Made by a program: the position numbers and the translations under genes
Shown: in pieces, positions 25,001-38,095 of the stretch
Layout: each line of letters begins with the position of its first letter
Position numbering within the stretch: the stretch's first letter is position 1
Notes under the pieces: generated by a model
The model's database searches: none
Told to the model about the DNA's origin: nothing
What the model saw: only the letters and a program-made list of their open reading frames with translations
From: Apus apus
Lineage: Eukaryota > Chordata > Aves > Apodiformes > Apodidae
Direction of reading: 5' to 3'
Length of the DNA stretch: 64,000 nucleotides
Assembly: GCF_020740795.1 (NCBI RefSeq)
Contig: NC_067285.1
Coordinates: 81,963,842 to 82,027,841 of the forward strand

Positions 25001-28000
25001 GACTCCCAAAACTTTGCAAAAACTGAAAAAGAAGTTGAATATTTGCAAAAAAACTTTCAAAAGACCACGAGCTGGTCTTTTGCATTGCTGTACCCTGAGA
25101 GATGCCACATCCAAAGTTCCCAGGTATGTTTCAAAAGTGCCAAATAACATGATACCAAGATGTCTGACCTGGCTAACAGGCTCTGCTGCTTCCCAGACAT
25201 GGGATGGCACCTCATATGGCACTGTGGAGCAGACATCCCAGCTGGTGCTAGCTGTGGGCTCCCTGCACCATGCCCTGCTACATGGTACATTCCGGAGCTT
25301 TCAGATCCCTGAGGGATCTTTCTCCTCCTGACACCTTTCTGGCAATTGTTTGTGCTTGAACATCAGCATTAGAAGATATTTTTGCAGCTCAAGCAGTCTT
25401 TTACGTACTCAGTAGCTGTGAACAAAGAAGAAATCTATCTCTGTTACCAAACAGATCGCCAAGACTTTACTTTAGAGATTTTGTAACATTGAGGTTAAAG
25501 ACCAGAGCAGATCAACATGTTTGCTCAAGTTTATCCCTCATGTAAATTCACTAAGTTCAGAAGCAGTACAGCAGAGGTGAATTTAACCTGTTGATTCCAC
25601 ACACCTCTGAAAAACTACAGCATTATTCAGATGTTTGCCTTACACAATAAAGTTGTGCTTTTCCTGAAAATATGTATTCAATGCAAAAATCAGTACCATC
25701 ATTAACAAAGAAAGTTTGTACAGACATTTCAGTGCTTTAACTCTACATTTAGAAAATCAAGAAGATGAACACACAAGGGTAAAGAAAAATATTAAATAGG
25801 CTGAACATGCTGGTGAGTGAAAACAGAGGCTTTCAGAGCCATGAGACATAATTTAGTGCCCTTTGGTGCTAATGGAATGACTCAAATAGATTCACAGGGA
25901 TTATTTTGGAGTTAAAAGGTACAGTGATTGTGGAATAGTATTTTTTTTGTTCTGAAATGGAACACCCAGGACCAACAGTGAACTGTAGCCATGGCCCCTT
26001 TCCTCCTGCTCATTGCCTGGCATCATGCGATGCAAATACTCCCATGTCAGCGCCTGCAGTACCAGCTGCCATGCCTGAGTACTGCTCTGTAGGCAGGAGA
26101 GGGGCATCCAGGCAACATCCCCACCCTGAGGAAGTCTAAAATATAAAATGAAATCCCTCCACATTTACATCATAAAAGTGAATGCCATGGCTAGGGTGAT
26201 TCCTAAGACCACCTCTGCAACAGACCAGGAATGGTTTGAGAAGCACCCAAAGAGAGGCAAGTGGTGGCAATGCCAGCTTGGGCAGAAAGGGTGATAAAGA
26301 ACCAGAAACCCTGCCTGAAAAGACAAGGCCAGGGCCACCGACACAAAAAAAACCCAAACAGCACATAATGTGTACTGAATCGGTTTGTACTTCTGAAAAG
26401 GTACCCCGCATGTATCTTTTACGTGGCTGATGGGACTGATCACACTACAGGATTTATCTTAGTGATGATCAAAATACACCTAAAGGCTCCAGTGCCAACA
26501 TCAGTAGCAGAATGACTTGCTCAGCATATTTAGTCTATACGTCCAGTGCAATGAAAAGCTGGAATTTGTTTATCATATAAAAAGGGAAATATCCATAAGC
26601 TGAGGTTAGGTGAGGATCCAAGTAACAGAACTTACAATGCAGGGCCTTAAAAAACCGTGGTTGAAAATCACTGCTTAATAAAAATCGCAGAGTAGTAATT
26701 CAAAATGAAAACAACCCATTCCAGGTGCTGTCAGGCACAGTTGTGTCCATCCAGCCTCTCATGTACATCTGGGACTCATTTCTCCTGTCCCATAATCCTA
26801 CAAAAACAGTCAAGAGGACAGTACAGATTTATTCCTTAATGGCAATACAAAATTAATATCCTAGGTATTTAATCCTGCTTCATAGCCTGTTAGCATTCAT
26901 CAATCTATTAAATCAATGTAGTTCTTGACAGTCTTCTTCCCATCCTGCAGAGCAATGTCATCTGGCTAACATGCTGTTAAATAAAGATATGTTTATTACA
27001 GACAGAGGTACCAAAAGGAAATAAAAATGCCCTGCACTCTCCTAATTTCCCTTGCAGTTTCATTCATGCTTTTAGCTTTCAGCTACTTTGAACTACAACA
27101 AGAAAACTTAGCTGATGCATGTTACAGAAATATGACAAAAAGGAAAAACATGTAACCATTACTTCACATACCTATTCTGACTTTATGTCAAATACTGTTT
27201 ATTTTGTAGTTGACTTTATACTGATGCATGGGGATTAAGAACAAAACTGAACCCACGAGCTGTGCTCCTGTTTCACACAGCAAATGCAACTGTTGCAGCA
27301 CTGCCTGTGCTTGCTGGTGCTCCTCACTGTGCATTCACTCTTGAGTACACCCATCCACAGGTAAGAGGATGAAGAAGTGGAGGTAGGGATTCCAAAGCAC
27401 AGAAGAGAGGACAGAAAGCAATTGGAAAATGACAGAAAGACTCTGGGAAAATAGTCTTCTTGGAAAACCTGATGATCTTCCCTGCACAGTCTACCTCATC
27501 CTTTAACATGTGCCACTGGGTATCCTATGTACCTGTTAATGGTGCTAAATAGTATTTACTCCATCAGTATAAAATGGCTGTTAGATTTTCCCAGGATGCC
27601 TTGCTAATAAAATGCAATATTTCCTCTCTGCTGATCTGCAGTGTTTTGGTAGTATCCTTGGCTTGGGACTCAGTGCTAAGAGAAGCTAAGGAGTGGCTAG
27701 CACCCATCCAGCAGACCAGGGAGTTCAGCAGTTATGTACTAACAGCTGCTACACAGCCCTGCCTGCAGCCAGCATGAGAGAGAAAAACTTCGCTTTTCAC
27801 ACCAGTTATTCTTCCAACTATAATTTTTATCACTCCTCACCCTTCTTCCTTGTTATTCAACCAGCTGAGTGATGGAGCCTGCTCAACAGAGTGGTGGAGT
27901 GAGCTGCTGGCGGCTCCAGTTGGCCTCCCCACTGAAGTGGGAGCTTCTGCAACCCAGCTGAGCCCCATAGGTCAGATGTGCTGTGACAGGACTCCTTCCT

Positions 28001-29559
28001 TGCTTAGGTTTCCAAGGGTCTGGGACAATCCTCTTTGGACTTTGCGGTCGCTATCAGAGCTGCTAGGCATACTGCAGGCTGACTGATACATCTGGAGAAG
28101 CTATTTGTCCAAGGTTACCAGGATTTTCACATTTCAAATGCTCCACTCCTAAATATACTTAAGAGATTACCCTCTATCTAGTATCAAAAGGCATTGCCGT
28201 TGGCTGATTTTACTGGAAATCATGTTTTTCCAAATTCCTGGCTGTTGCTGGAATCATTATGACTCTGATAAGAGTGGGAAAAACTCTTATCAGGTTCCTT
28301 CTGCAGAGATCTATGCTGCAGCAGGGGAAGGAGGCTATCAGGAGACCAAGGGGAAAAAAAGAGCCTGACTCTGGCTTAGCCAGATTATAGGGATCCTGAA
28401 GTTACCCTAAAGTCTCTGCTTTACCCCATTACCTGGAAAAACATGCTGTATTGGCTCAGCACTTGGCAAGACCCCTGCTCACCTTTTTGAATGGTCCAAG
28501 TGTCAGGTTAGGAGACTTGAGACCTTCCTACCTCTGCAGTTATCAGCAATAAATCGGGCTATCTCCAAATATATCTATGACACACTGAAAGTCATAGAAA
28601 TGGAGAGGATGCAGTTTTCTGAAGTATTGTATTGCAACAGACAAACATAATTTTCCCAGGGAGGTGAGGGTAGAGCACTGCTTCTCATACCAATAATTTT
28701 GTTGCCATCTTAGGGAAATCACTGGAAAAAATTGGCTTCTCCAGTGCCAAGCTACTTTTAGGACTATTCAAGATAATTTCAAGACAAGGGATATTGAATT
28801 TGGGACAATCCTCAAAAAAAACAGAGTAGCTGTTAGCATGGCTTACATAGAAGTGATTCAGGATCTGAAACATGCCTCCCCTAGCTCACCATTTTTTCCA
28901 CCCATTTGTTTTTTTACTATTCTCCTTCCCTCAGCTGAATGGTGAATCACTATCCTCTGGCAATCTCATGTTCATGAAAAATCATTTGCTTTCTCTTTGC
29001 TGCAGAACATTTCCTTCTAAGTCATATAAATCTGGGCTTTCCAAATTATACTGATGCTTTGTAAGGTTTTATTTTATAAAGTTGTCTCAAAGATTTTTTT
29101 TTTTACAAGATGCAGTTTTTACTCTAAAGGAAGCAGACTGACCACTAGATAAAGCAAACATATTAGTATCCAAATTTATCTCAAAAAAAGATCAGTGGAT
29201 TATACAAGAGACTCTTTGGTGCTGCTTATTTCCTCCTACATGATATGAACTTTTGTAACCTTTGCCCTACATAATTCTGAAGGAAAAGTGACGAAATAGG
29301 AAGACGTTGTACATAAAGATGATGGTAAGCAGTGTTCATCAGCATAGAAGCAAGAGCACAAAAGGTGTGACAAAGCAAATAAGCTGCACTGTTCATACGT
29401 GTGATGGTCTCATGTCCCTGAATCACAACCTGGAGTGGTCTGTGTAACTCTGGATGGAATTTAAGTGCATTCATTTCACTAAGTTGTCTTGCTGAAAACA
29501 AGTTAAAGCTGTTAATCACTCAATTAGTCTTCCAGAATAAAAGTAAAGGTGACTGTCGT
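19091..29559. other. Long intergenic stretch, no gene recognised
   Basis: Over ten kilobases with no recognised CR1, LTR or coding exon. Low-complexity patches include poly-T near 19432 and (CAA)n at about 24743-24768. The longest non-repeat open frame (24795-25331, + strand, 178 codons) has no recognisable domain, no good start context and no splice partners, so it is not called as a gene. Confidence 0.4.
28265..28293. promoter_or_regulatory. Perfect hairpin made of two inverted GATA motifs
   Basis: CTGATAAGAGT (28265-28275) and its exact reverse complement ACTCTTATCAG (28283-28293) are separated by seven bases. Each arm is a WGATAR-type GATA-factor site. A regulatory role is inference from motif content only. 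Confidence 0.4.
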
Positions 29560-29800
29560 TCCTCCTGGGCTTATTACATAGGCCAATTAGATCAACACAC
29601 GTCGCTTTGAGGATCTTGTAATTGCAGCCTCCTACCTGCAGAACTACTCAGCTGTCCCTAACCCGTTGTTTCTGATGTTCACTGATGAGCAACACAGCTA
29701 AGCACTAAGCTTAATGAGACAATTTTTCTTAATTGACTGTACTGCATTTAGTCTGGGTAATAGAGCAAAAATAACCATATGCCAGCCTGCTTTAAATTAG
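29560..29800. promoter_or_regulatory. Candidate conserved non-coding element
   Basis: Repeat-free stretch rich in homeodomain-type cores (CCAATTAG, GTAATTGC, CTTAATTGAC, TTAAATTAG). Composition suggests a constrained enhancer, but conservation cannot be measured here. Confidence 0.25.
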
Positions 29801-30052
29801 ATCCTAGCCAGGCTGAAACGCAAAAAATCAAACAAACCCTCAAGACTGCCCTCTAATGGCAAGAGCAGAACTTGATGAGAACTTAGGGAACCTAGCATTT
29901 CGAAATAATAACTTGAGCGAAAAAGCACACATCCTACTTCTTGACCAGCAGGCAATTGCTCATTTTAGGACAGAGGGAAAAAAAAAAGAGAGATTTTTAG
30001 TGCTACTTACAAACTGTCAACTAAATAATTATTTCGAACCAAATACCATTTC

Positions 30053-30215
30053 TCAATGATCTATAAACTATAACGTTTCCCAATAGTAATTATGATTATT
30101 TTGAAATTATTTGCATATTATTAAAAGGCAGATACGTTTTCATTGAAGAAACAAATTTATCAATAAGCTTACTCAAAGTGAGTTGTATCAATTTGTAAAG
30201 AATTAGGAAAGACCT
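30053..30215. promoter_or_regulatory. Candidate POU/homeodomain-rich regulatory element
   Basis: Contains a perfect octamer ATTTGCAT at 30109-30116 (POU-factor type), TAATTATGATTA just upstream, and several AT-rich homeodomain cores. No repeat or coding signal. Function is inferred from motifs only. Confidence 0.25.
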
Positions 30216-30691
30216 AACTTAGGTGATAACATAAAACACCTAACATGGCATGCTGGGATTGCAGCAACTGTATTTTTAGAGATGTATCAGGCGGTGCCCC
30301 CACTAGGGACAGTACGTACTGTCACCTGGTGTAAATCCTGAGACCTCGTGTATCAGGCTCTGTTCCATAACACAGAATTTCAGGCATCTGCTCACACACA
30401 AAGTTAATTTTCAGCGAGGTAGAAACCTTGGCTCATGGTGACGATCACTAGAGGGCAGCAGCCAACCGGAGCTTCCCTCAAAACTTCAATGGCTCGTACA
30501 GGGGGAAAGGGCCGAGCAGCCTCCCCGGTGACGATGCTCACGTTTTGGAAGGTGAAAAAGAAATCTTCCTATTTGCTACAAGTACTAAAACCCCTCGACA
30601 TTAAGCTGTTTTTTCAAAAAGTTCCTGGTGACAAGTAATACAGGCAGTGCTGCTCTTTATCCATGGCGCCTGCCTCTGGCACCATGGATCG

Positions 30692-30794
30692 CAGAATCAC
30701 AGAATGTTAGGGGTGGAAGGGACCTCGAAAGAACATCTAGTCCAACCCCCCTGCCAGGGCAGGACACCTAGAATAGTTCACACAGGATGGGCTG
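30692..30794 (-). mobile_element. CR1 LINE, very short 3' end fragment
   Basis: Read on the + strand as CAGAATCACAGAATG, GGTGGAAGGGACCTCG and CATCTAGTCCAACCCCCCTG, the reverse complement of a CR1 3' terminus. Only about 100 bp survive before a second CR1 terminus begins in the same orientation. Confidence 0.9.
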
Positions 30795-30796
30795 TG

Positions 30797-31125
30797 GAAT
30801 CACAGAATTTCAAGAGCTGGAAGGGACCTCTAGAGATCATCTAGTCCAACTCTCCCACTGAAGTAGGATAACCTCGAACCCTTTACACAGGACTGCATCC
30901 AGGCAGGTCTTGCGTATCTCCAGAGATGGAGACTCCACAACCACCCTGGGCAGCCCGTTCCAGTGCTCTGTCACCCTCACTGTAAAGAAGCTTTTACTCA
31001 TATTTAAATGGAACTTCCTGTGTTTCAAATTGTACCCATTGCCCTCGTTCTGACACTGGGAAGAGCCTGTCTTTATCTTCCTTGCACCCACCCTTTTGAT
31101 GCTTGTATACATTGATAAGGTCAAG
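30797..31125 (-). mobile_element. CR1 LINE, 5'-truncated 3' end
   Basis: Starts with its own terminal block (GGAATCACAGAATTTC...GGAAGGGACCTCTAG), then runs through GAGACTCCACAACCACCCTG, GCAGCCCGTTCCAGTGCTCTG and the region encoding NLSKSFFTV-like and HRKFHLN-like CR1 residues on the minus strand. It ends near ATTGATAAGGTC. It abuts the previous fragment in the same orientation but belongs to a slightly different CR1 variant. Confidence 0.93.
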
Positions 31126-33932
31126 AGGTGGAAAAGGCAGGATATTTCTACCTTGCACATGTCAGGAGCAAACTGTGGGACTAATACTCCACTTCCTCCT
31201 ATCTTCTCAGCCACATGTGCCATGGGGCATGATGATGACATTCTAATCTGCATTTTATATCAATTTTCGTATATATGTATAAGGTAACAGTACAGAAAAT
31301 AGTACTTTTTATATCTAGGCCATATATATAATTGCTTCAGCAAAACAATGCCACATTGGTTGAACTGAGTATGGGATTTCAATGCTTCCCACTGACAAAC
31401 TCTTCCCAGCTCTTCTTTCTAGCACTGGAACCTTCATGCTTCATTTTCCCTATTCCATTCCAAAACACAAGTTAGTAGAAAAAGCAGCAACTAATGTCTG
31501 AAGCTCCACAACAGGCTGGGTGCACAGCCATACTCCTATCTCTGCCACCAAGGGGAAGGGGTATGAATGTGAAGAAGAAATGGACTCTGAGACCGTGCAT
31601 GAGGTGGCTACACACACTTATGGCATATAGTATAACCTTCTATCAAATGGTCCATGGGGACAGACGTGGCATTAAAGCTGGAGGGGACATGGGTACTTCT
31701 TCCTGGCCTGGTATAGTTTAAAAAATGAGCCAGATGAAAAGTGTTGGCACTGTATCTTGCACAGACACCCTTTCTAGGGTTTCTAAAAACATCCTGTTTC
31801 ACTTAGCAGTTCTAATGTTATTTGGTGGTTTATACTTCTGCCTCAGGATCCATGGATATAATAAAAATTACTTTTCTATTCTAACGGTTGAGGAATGCTT
31901 GAAAACCCAAGTCATAAAGGCTGAAGAAGGAAAACATAACCATAGAAAACCACAGAAATAACCCATCTTCTGATGGCTTATTATTACTGCTGATAATTTT
32001 AAGGTCCTAACTTTTCACTCACCTTAACATTTTGGCACCTTGGCTCATGACTTCTGAACACTGGGGTTTCAATATACTCATAACTTTACCCATTAAGAGG
32101 GACTTAGCAGAGAAATATCTGGTCACCATGTGATACTTCTGTGTCAGATCTACCCAGTTTTGGCAGAAGAATGGTCCTGCAAGGTTGGACCAGAGCTCTG
32201 TTGTCCTCTCTCTGACATTAGATAGCGGTGCACTAGGGAATAAGAAGAGAACAGGGCAAGCAGTGAATGATGCTTATCCAAAATACTTCCACAGCTTTTA
32301 GAGGAGGCCTTTGAATTTAATAGTCATGTTTTGCCTGTGTAGCAGAAGAGGTCTCACCTTGCTAAGTGATTACATGCAATAAATGATTATTTTGAAGCCA
32401 GGAGTAGCAATCTAACTTCACATTTGATTTTGAGAAATTTGTGGGATCTTCACACATTATCTTAACCTCTGGGATTGCCTCTGGGCCACAAGCTCACAAA
32501 CAGGAAAGGGTGGTTGGCAGTGTTCAAAGACAAAAAACTTTACTTGAAGAAGGAGAACCTGAATTTTCCAGAAGCAGGACACTTTTCAGTGTTCAGCCAG
32601 AGAAGCAGGATTTTCACAGAACAAAAACTCAGATAGCAATGGAAAGCCTTTAATTCTTGTAACATACCTCTTCCCAGCAGCAAACAGAATGGGGCCTCTC
32701 AGCTGCATGACCCAGACCTGCTTTTCTGGTTGTATCCACCTCTTCTCCCTTTGAATAAATAAGACACACCAGACACTAGATTACTCAGAGCTGCTACAGG
32801 ATTCAGAGAAACAAATGATGAGTCAGCCTTCAGCAACAAAGGCAACTCCAGAAAATAAAGCCAGCAAGAAGGCTGCCCACCCACCCAGCAACAATGAAGG
32901 TGAAAAAGGCAACTGGATGGGACCTCAGTCCTTGCCTAAGAGAGACAACAGACTCTGCAGAAACCACAAGGCATGAGTTCCTTTATCTTTATTTCATAGT
33001 ATAAACTTTATATTAGTTGCCTTCACAAAGTCTCTGAGATCTTACAATTCTACTTGCCACAAGCTGACACCGGACAAACCTCACAAAAGCCAAGCATCAG
33101 TGTTACATGCTAGACCACCAATACCACGTCACTGTGTCTACAAAGAAAGGGAAACGGAGGGACGGTTCCCACCAACTGTCCTCTTTTTCTGTGTTTGTGT
33201 CATGACTACTGTAAGTCCAACATTTAAATTTAAAAAGCTGGGCACAGCCTGTCCATAATGCAGTTCCAACATCCTAAATCTCTCATAGTTAGCAACAAGG
33301 GCACGTTTCAGAAATAATTCTCTGGAAGCCAGTGGGAGCAGTGGTTGATCAACTCCATCTCTGGGAAGTCAGAGCAAAGCTGGGCTGTCCCAAAGGTTAT
33401 TGCTTTGCTGAAAAGAAGTTATTTATTTTCTTAGTCCATGCAATAAGCTCAGTACTGAGGGTTTGTAATAATAGGATGCTTGAACTATGGCATTATTAAA
33501 TTAACAGGCTTTGCAGAGTCCATAAATCTCTCACAGGGGTCCACTTTTCCACTTCAGCTAGAAAGAAAGTAATGGCTAGGAGTTTCAAAGGACTCTAGAG
33601 GGAATTTAGCTCTGAAGTCCTATGAATTAGCATCATTTACAAAGCAGTCATAAATATAATGGCTGTTAATGAGTCTTCAGTGAGTTGAGTCACAACACAA
33701 CACAAGTACACCACAAGTGGTGAAGTACAATAAACAAAAAGGCTGTGCTTCCCTCCCATTTATTCTGCTTGACACAGGTGTAGAAGCCCTGAATCTGAAT
33801 GAATTGCACTCTATTGAGAATAGATGAAAGCGCTGAATCTGCTCTGTATCTTCAAAAAACTGAAATACATTTCTTTTATGCCAAACCAAACTGGGACTGA
33901 ATTACATCAGGACTAACCGTTCATACAGGCAG
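31126..33932. other. Intergenic sequence, no gene recognised
   Basis: No exon, RNA or further repeat recognised between the CR1 copies. Confidence 0.45.
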
Positions 33933-35165
33933 CTCACAGAATTACAGAATTACAGGATGGCTGAGGTTGGCAGGCATCTCTGGAGGTCATCTGGTCCAAC
34001 CTCCCTGCTGAAGCATGGCCACCTAGGGACAGTTGCCCAGCACCATGTCCAGACAGCTTTTGAATAGTTGTAAGAATGGAGACCCCACAACCTCTCTGGG
34101 CAACTTGTTGCAGTGACTGACCACTCTCACAGCAGAAAAGTTCCTTCTTTAGACAGAAACTTCCATATTTCAGTTTGTGCATATTGCCTCTGGTCCTGTC
34201 TCTGGGCACCACGGAAAATAGCCTGGCTCAAACATCCTAACACTCTTCCTTCAGGTATTTGTACACATTTATAAGCTTCTCCCTGAACCTTCTCTTCTCC
34301 AGGCTGATTAGTCTCAGCTCTCTCAGCATGTTCTCATTCTTGATGGCCCTTAATTATCCTTACGCTCTTTGCTGGACTTTATCCAGTATGTCCATCTCTC
34401 TGGGAAGCCCAGAAATGGATCCAGCACTCCAGGCATGGCCTCAACAGTACTGAGCCTAGAGGGCAGATCACCTCCCTCAACCTGCTGGCAACATTCCTCC
34501 TAATGCACTCCAAGATCCCATTAGCCTCTTTACCACAAGGGCACATTGTTGGCTTGTGTTCAACTTGGTGTCCACCAGGACACCCAGGTCCCTTTCTGCA
34601 AAGCTGCTTTCCAGCCAATCACCCCCCACCATGTATTGGTGCATAGGGTTGTTCCTCCCCAGATGCACAACTTTGCATTTCTCTTTTCTGAAATTCATGA
34701 GGTTCCTGACAGCCCATTTCTCCAATCTGTTGAGATCATTCTGGATGGCACCACAATCATCTGGTGTACCAGCTCCTCCTCCCAGTTTGGTGTTATCTGC
34801 ATACTTGCTGAGGGTATAGTCTGCCCCATCATCCAGGTCATTAATGAAGATGTTAAATCGGACTAGATGTAGTATTGATGCCTGGAGAATACCACAAGTT
34901 AGTTACTGGATGCTAGACTTCATGCCACTGATTATCCCTCTCTGAGCCTGGCAATTCAGCTGGTTTTCAATCCACCTCACTGGCTGCTCATCCAGCTAAC
35001 ACATAATCAGCTTCTCTACAAGGATGCTTCCAGAGACAATGACAAAAGCTGGGGAGACAATAACCACTGCTCTTCCCTCATACACCAAGCCAGTCACTTA
35101 ACTGGAGAACATTACCAGGTGGATCAAGCATCACTTCCTCTCTGTGAAGCCATGCTGAGGGAGTT
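33933..35165 (-). mobile_element. CR1 LINE, long 5'-truncated copy (about 1.2 kb)
   Basis: The minus strand carries, 5' to 3', a diverged stretch upstream of the reverse-transcriptase core, [20 protein letters not shown] followed by a mutated catalytic motif (ADN in place of ADD), KCKVVHLGRNNPMHQYMVGG, the NTSQQCALV and ANGILECIRRNVASRLREVI blocks, an LRPCLECW block, the region matching 3' end sequences, and a terminal tail at 33933-33960. Frameshifts and lost catalytic residues show it is long dead. It is the longest CR1 copy in the window. Confidence 0.93.
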
Positions 35166-35687
35166 GTGGTTTTTTTACGTTTTACTTTTTTTAGTTTTTA
35201 CTAAGACCAGAGAGGAGAGGGTAGACATCTTATCAGCATTATACATGTCATTGCAGAAAGAGCCCTTGTAGCTTCTGAACCAAATCTTTCAGCCTTTATT
35301 CACACCAGGCAGGCACTAAGTCCAGCTATTTAGCTATTTAGATCACCTCAGCCACGAGCACTCCAAGGTACACTGCACCGAAGATATAAGATAATCTAAA
35401 GCCTACTGAAGTTAATTTTAGCACTCAGTTGTCATCTTGATGGGCTGTCATTTAAAAAGCAACACATCCTGTCTCAACAGTGACATGACTGAGAAGACAG
35501 TGGTCATCAGGGAAACTGCAGACATCTTTCCACCGCTTTGAGGACTCACCATATACAAACACACAGCGTGGCCTCAAGCTTTGCCATATATATGTATACA
35601 TATATACAAACATTTGATGGCTGTCAGGTCTTCTATCAGCTTCTGTAAATGGGTGTAATAGATATAACTACACCTGGTTTTAATCAG
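35166..35687. other. Intergenic sequence between CR1 and LTR
   Basis: No gene recognised. A poly-T-rich patch lies at 35168-35205 and a 20-bp AT-rich palindrome centred on GTATAC at 35587-35606. Confidence 0.5.
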
Positions 35688-36237
35688 TGTCACGGTTTAG
35701 TGGTCAGGGTGAACCACAAACCAGAGGGCAGAATTGCTCTCTATTACCCCATCCCCCTCCACCCTCCCAAGGAAAGATAAAAAGGGAATAAGGAAGAGAG
35801 ACGTAAAGGTTGGCAACTGAAACTAGAACAAGTTTACTGTAACATGGAAAAGGGAGTAATATGTGGGGTGAGGAACCGATATATCAACTTATATACAGAT
35901 ACATACAAAACCAATCTCGAAGATCACAGGAAGAGGTGGGTGAAAGTCTCTTGTGGCCAGGCCGCCTCTGGAGAGGTGTCCATGGCTCCTCACAGCACCC
36001 AACAGAGTTGGAATCTACAGAGCTAGTTGAAGAACTTCTGAACAGCATCAGCTACAAGGAAGAAAGGTGCAGGAAAAAGGGGCTGATCTTCTGGTTCTCC
36101 TGGCTTTCGTAGAGCATGGCAGGAAATGGGAGGGAATACTGACCCCTCTCTGTTCTGACCCTCCTGGGTCCTTCAGGGACCCTCTCTCTCTAGTTCCTCT
36201 TATAGATGTAAATAATTTGCTGGGTCAAACCATAACA
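35688..36237 (+). mobile_element. ERVL-like solo LTR with 5-bp target duplication
   Basis: A 550-bp unit with matching inverted ends: it opens TGTCACGGTTTA and closes AAACCATAACA (reverse complement TGTTATGGTTT). It is flanked on both sides by ATCAG (35683-35687 and 36238-36242), a clean 5-bp target-site duplication. Opening bases and internal order (a GTTTACTGTAAC stretch after about 145 bp) resemble the second solo LTR at 61758, so the same superfamily and + orientation are inferred. No internal retroviral genes remain; recombination between two LTRs is the usual cause. Confidence 0.85.
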
Positions 36238-36242
36238 ATCAG

Positions 36243-38095
36243 TGAAGGATTTTTTTCCTACAGAATTCTGTGTCCATTAGCTACATATAAGCCTGAAATT
36301 TATTTCTGAAGTAACAAAAAAAAAATTCAACAAAGGAGATACTACAATTTATTACAAATAATCCATACTCCAAAAATCGTTACCTTTTGAAGCCCTTGTT
36401 TCTGCAGGTGTCATCCAGCAGTTCTCTTTTCTAACTTTTCTTATAGGAGATATCCTGTCAGAATGCATAGTGCTGTCAGACAGACCATCAAGCAGGACTG
36501 CTCCATAAAGATGGTCAGTAAAAGACCATAGTCAGTTCAGCAGAGAAAGAATGAGACTGCAGGCAAGGGAACAGTCACCCCTGTGTGATCTTGGGGATGG
36601 ATCATTTTGGGGATGGCCAAGCCAGGCTGCTGAGTGGGTGGTTTTATGTATTTTCAGGTATTTTGTGGATCCGTTGAAACTTCCTTTAAACCCTCAAATA
36701 AAGCGGGACCTTTCTCAAGTGTCCCATTTCTAATCTTCCTCTTCTGCTACCACAGTCATTCACAGTGAAATGATGCTGAGGCTGACATATGGACTGCAGA
36801 TTGCAACATGTTTTCAAATCAGTCAGGCCAAAAATTTGAGTTTTGATGACCATAACAACCTTCTAGCTGGCACTCATACAAACCAGAGTAATTCAAAAGC
36901 AAATCAGATCAGATTTTACATTTACAAAAGGGTTTTAATACTGAAGAACAAAGTGTGGTATATTGAAGTGACATTACAAAACATACTTCAGATGAAATGC
37001 CTTCTCGCAGGTGGCGTATGACAAGCACATAGCAGCACTCAGGCTCACTGTTTACCTGGATGTCCTGTCTGCCACTACAAGTGACAAGAGGTATTTGACA
37101 ACTTCCTATGAAAAGGATCAAAGTTTTAGTTTTTAGGATCAAAGTATAGCTTATGGGCATTGCTGTATCTCACAGCATGAAAAGAACAACATCTACTGAA
37201 GTACTTCCTAGAGGACTCTGGGCTCTTGAGGAGGTTGCCCTGTAATGAACACAACAATACCAGAGAGTGTCATGGCTACAAGAAAGGCTTCTTCTGTGAA
37301 GGACCACCTCTTCATGGAGTCTCAGGTCTTGCCATGTTTTCATCTCCACCCTGCTGATGCCACCATTCATGGCAGATGAGCAAAACAGAGCAGCATGGTC
37401 CTTCCACTGGAACAGTGGGGGAAGACACAGGTGGCCTGTTACTGGAAGGAAGAGTCACAAAGGGGGCAACAAGATGACAACCAAGTAGCCCCAGGCCGGG
37501 AGGCAGAGAGCAGTAAGAGCTATAAGACTCGAAACATCTATTCCAAACTTCCTAGCCCAGACTAGCCTGACTTGGAGTGCAAGAGTAAACAAACTCACAG
37601 CAAAAGCTGGTACAGCCTCAGGAACATGCACAGCTGAGGGATAAACTCCTCCTAAATGAAAAGCCTTCTCCTACGGTTCAGGTTGAGGATTGTCATGAAA
37701 TAAAGCTACCTCCTCTTAGAAATAGGACCTGTTGCACCTTTTGTGTTCTCCCATTCCCTACCAGCCAAGATCAACCAACACTAAGACTGCCTTCCCCAGT
37801 ACCACTCTTGGGAACCTCAAACCAGATGGACAGGCATTAGGCCAGCTTGACTTCCTGCACTCCAACCACCAGTTGCACAGTCAACTTTTCCCATGGGAGC
37901 CCTGTTAGCTGGCTCCTTGCATGCACATGCTGCTAATTTTTGAATCCTAATATCTGCAGGATCAACTGTTCGGTGAAGTAATTGCATATAAGCCCAAAGT
38001 TACATAGGAGTAAAGAAAAGAAGAGGAGCGAGGGAAAAGGAGGAAGGCGAACTGTTCATAAAATGGAAAAGCCAGATGCCAGTTAAAAGTAGCTT
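36243..38095. other. Intergenic sequence, no gene recognised
   Basis: AT-rich to mixed sequence approaching the CpG-rich HELT domain. No repeat or exon recognised. Confidence 0.45.

Noticed and set aside
24795..25331. 178-codon open frame, longest outside CR1 and CpG islands
   Set aside because: No recognisable family, ordinary start context, no splice partners; length is within chance expectation for 64 kb.
35587..35606. 20-bp AT palindrome centred on GTATAC
   Set aside because: Made of alternating TA, where palindromes are trivial; no link to the LTR 80 bp away is evident.
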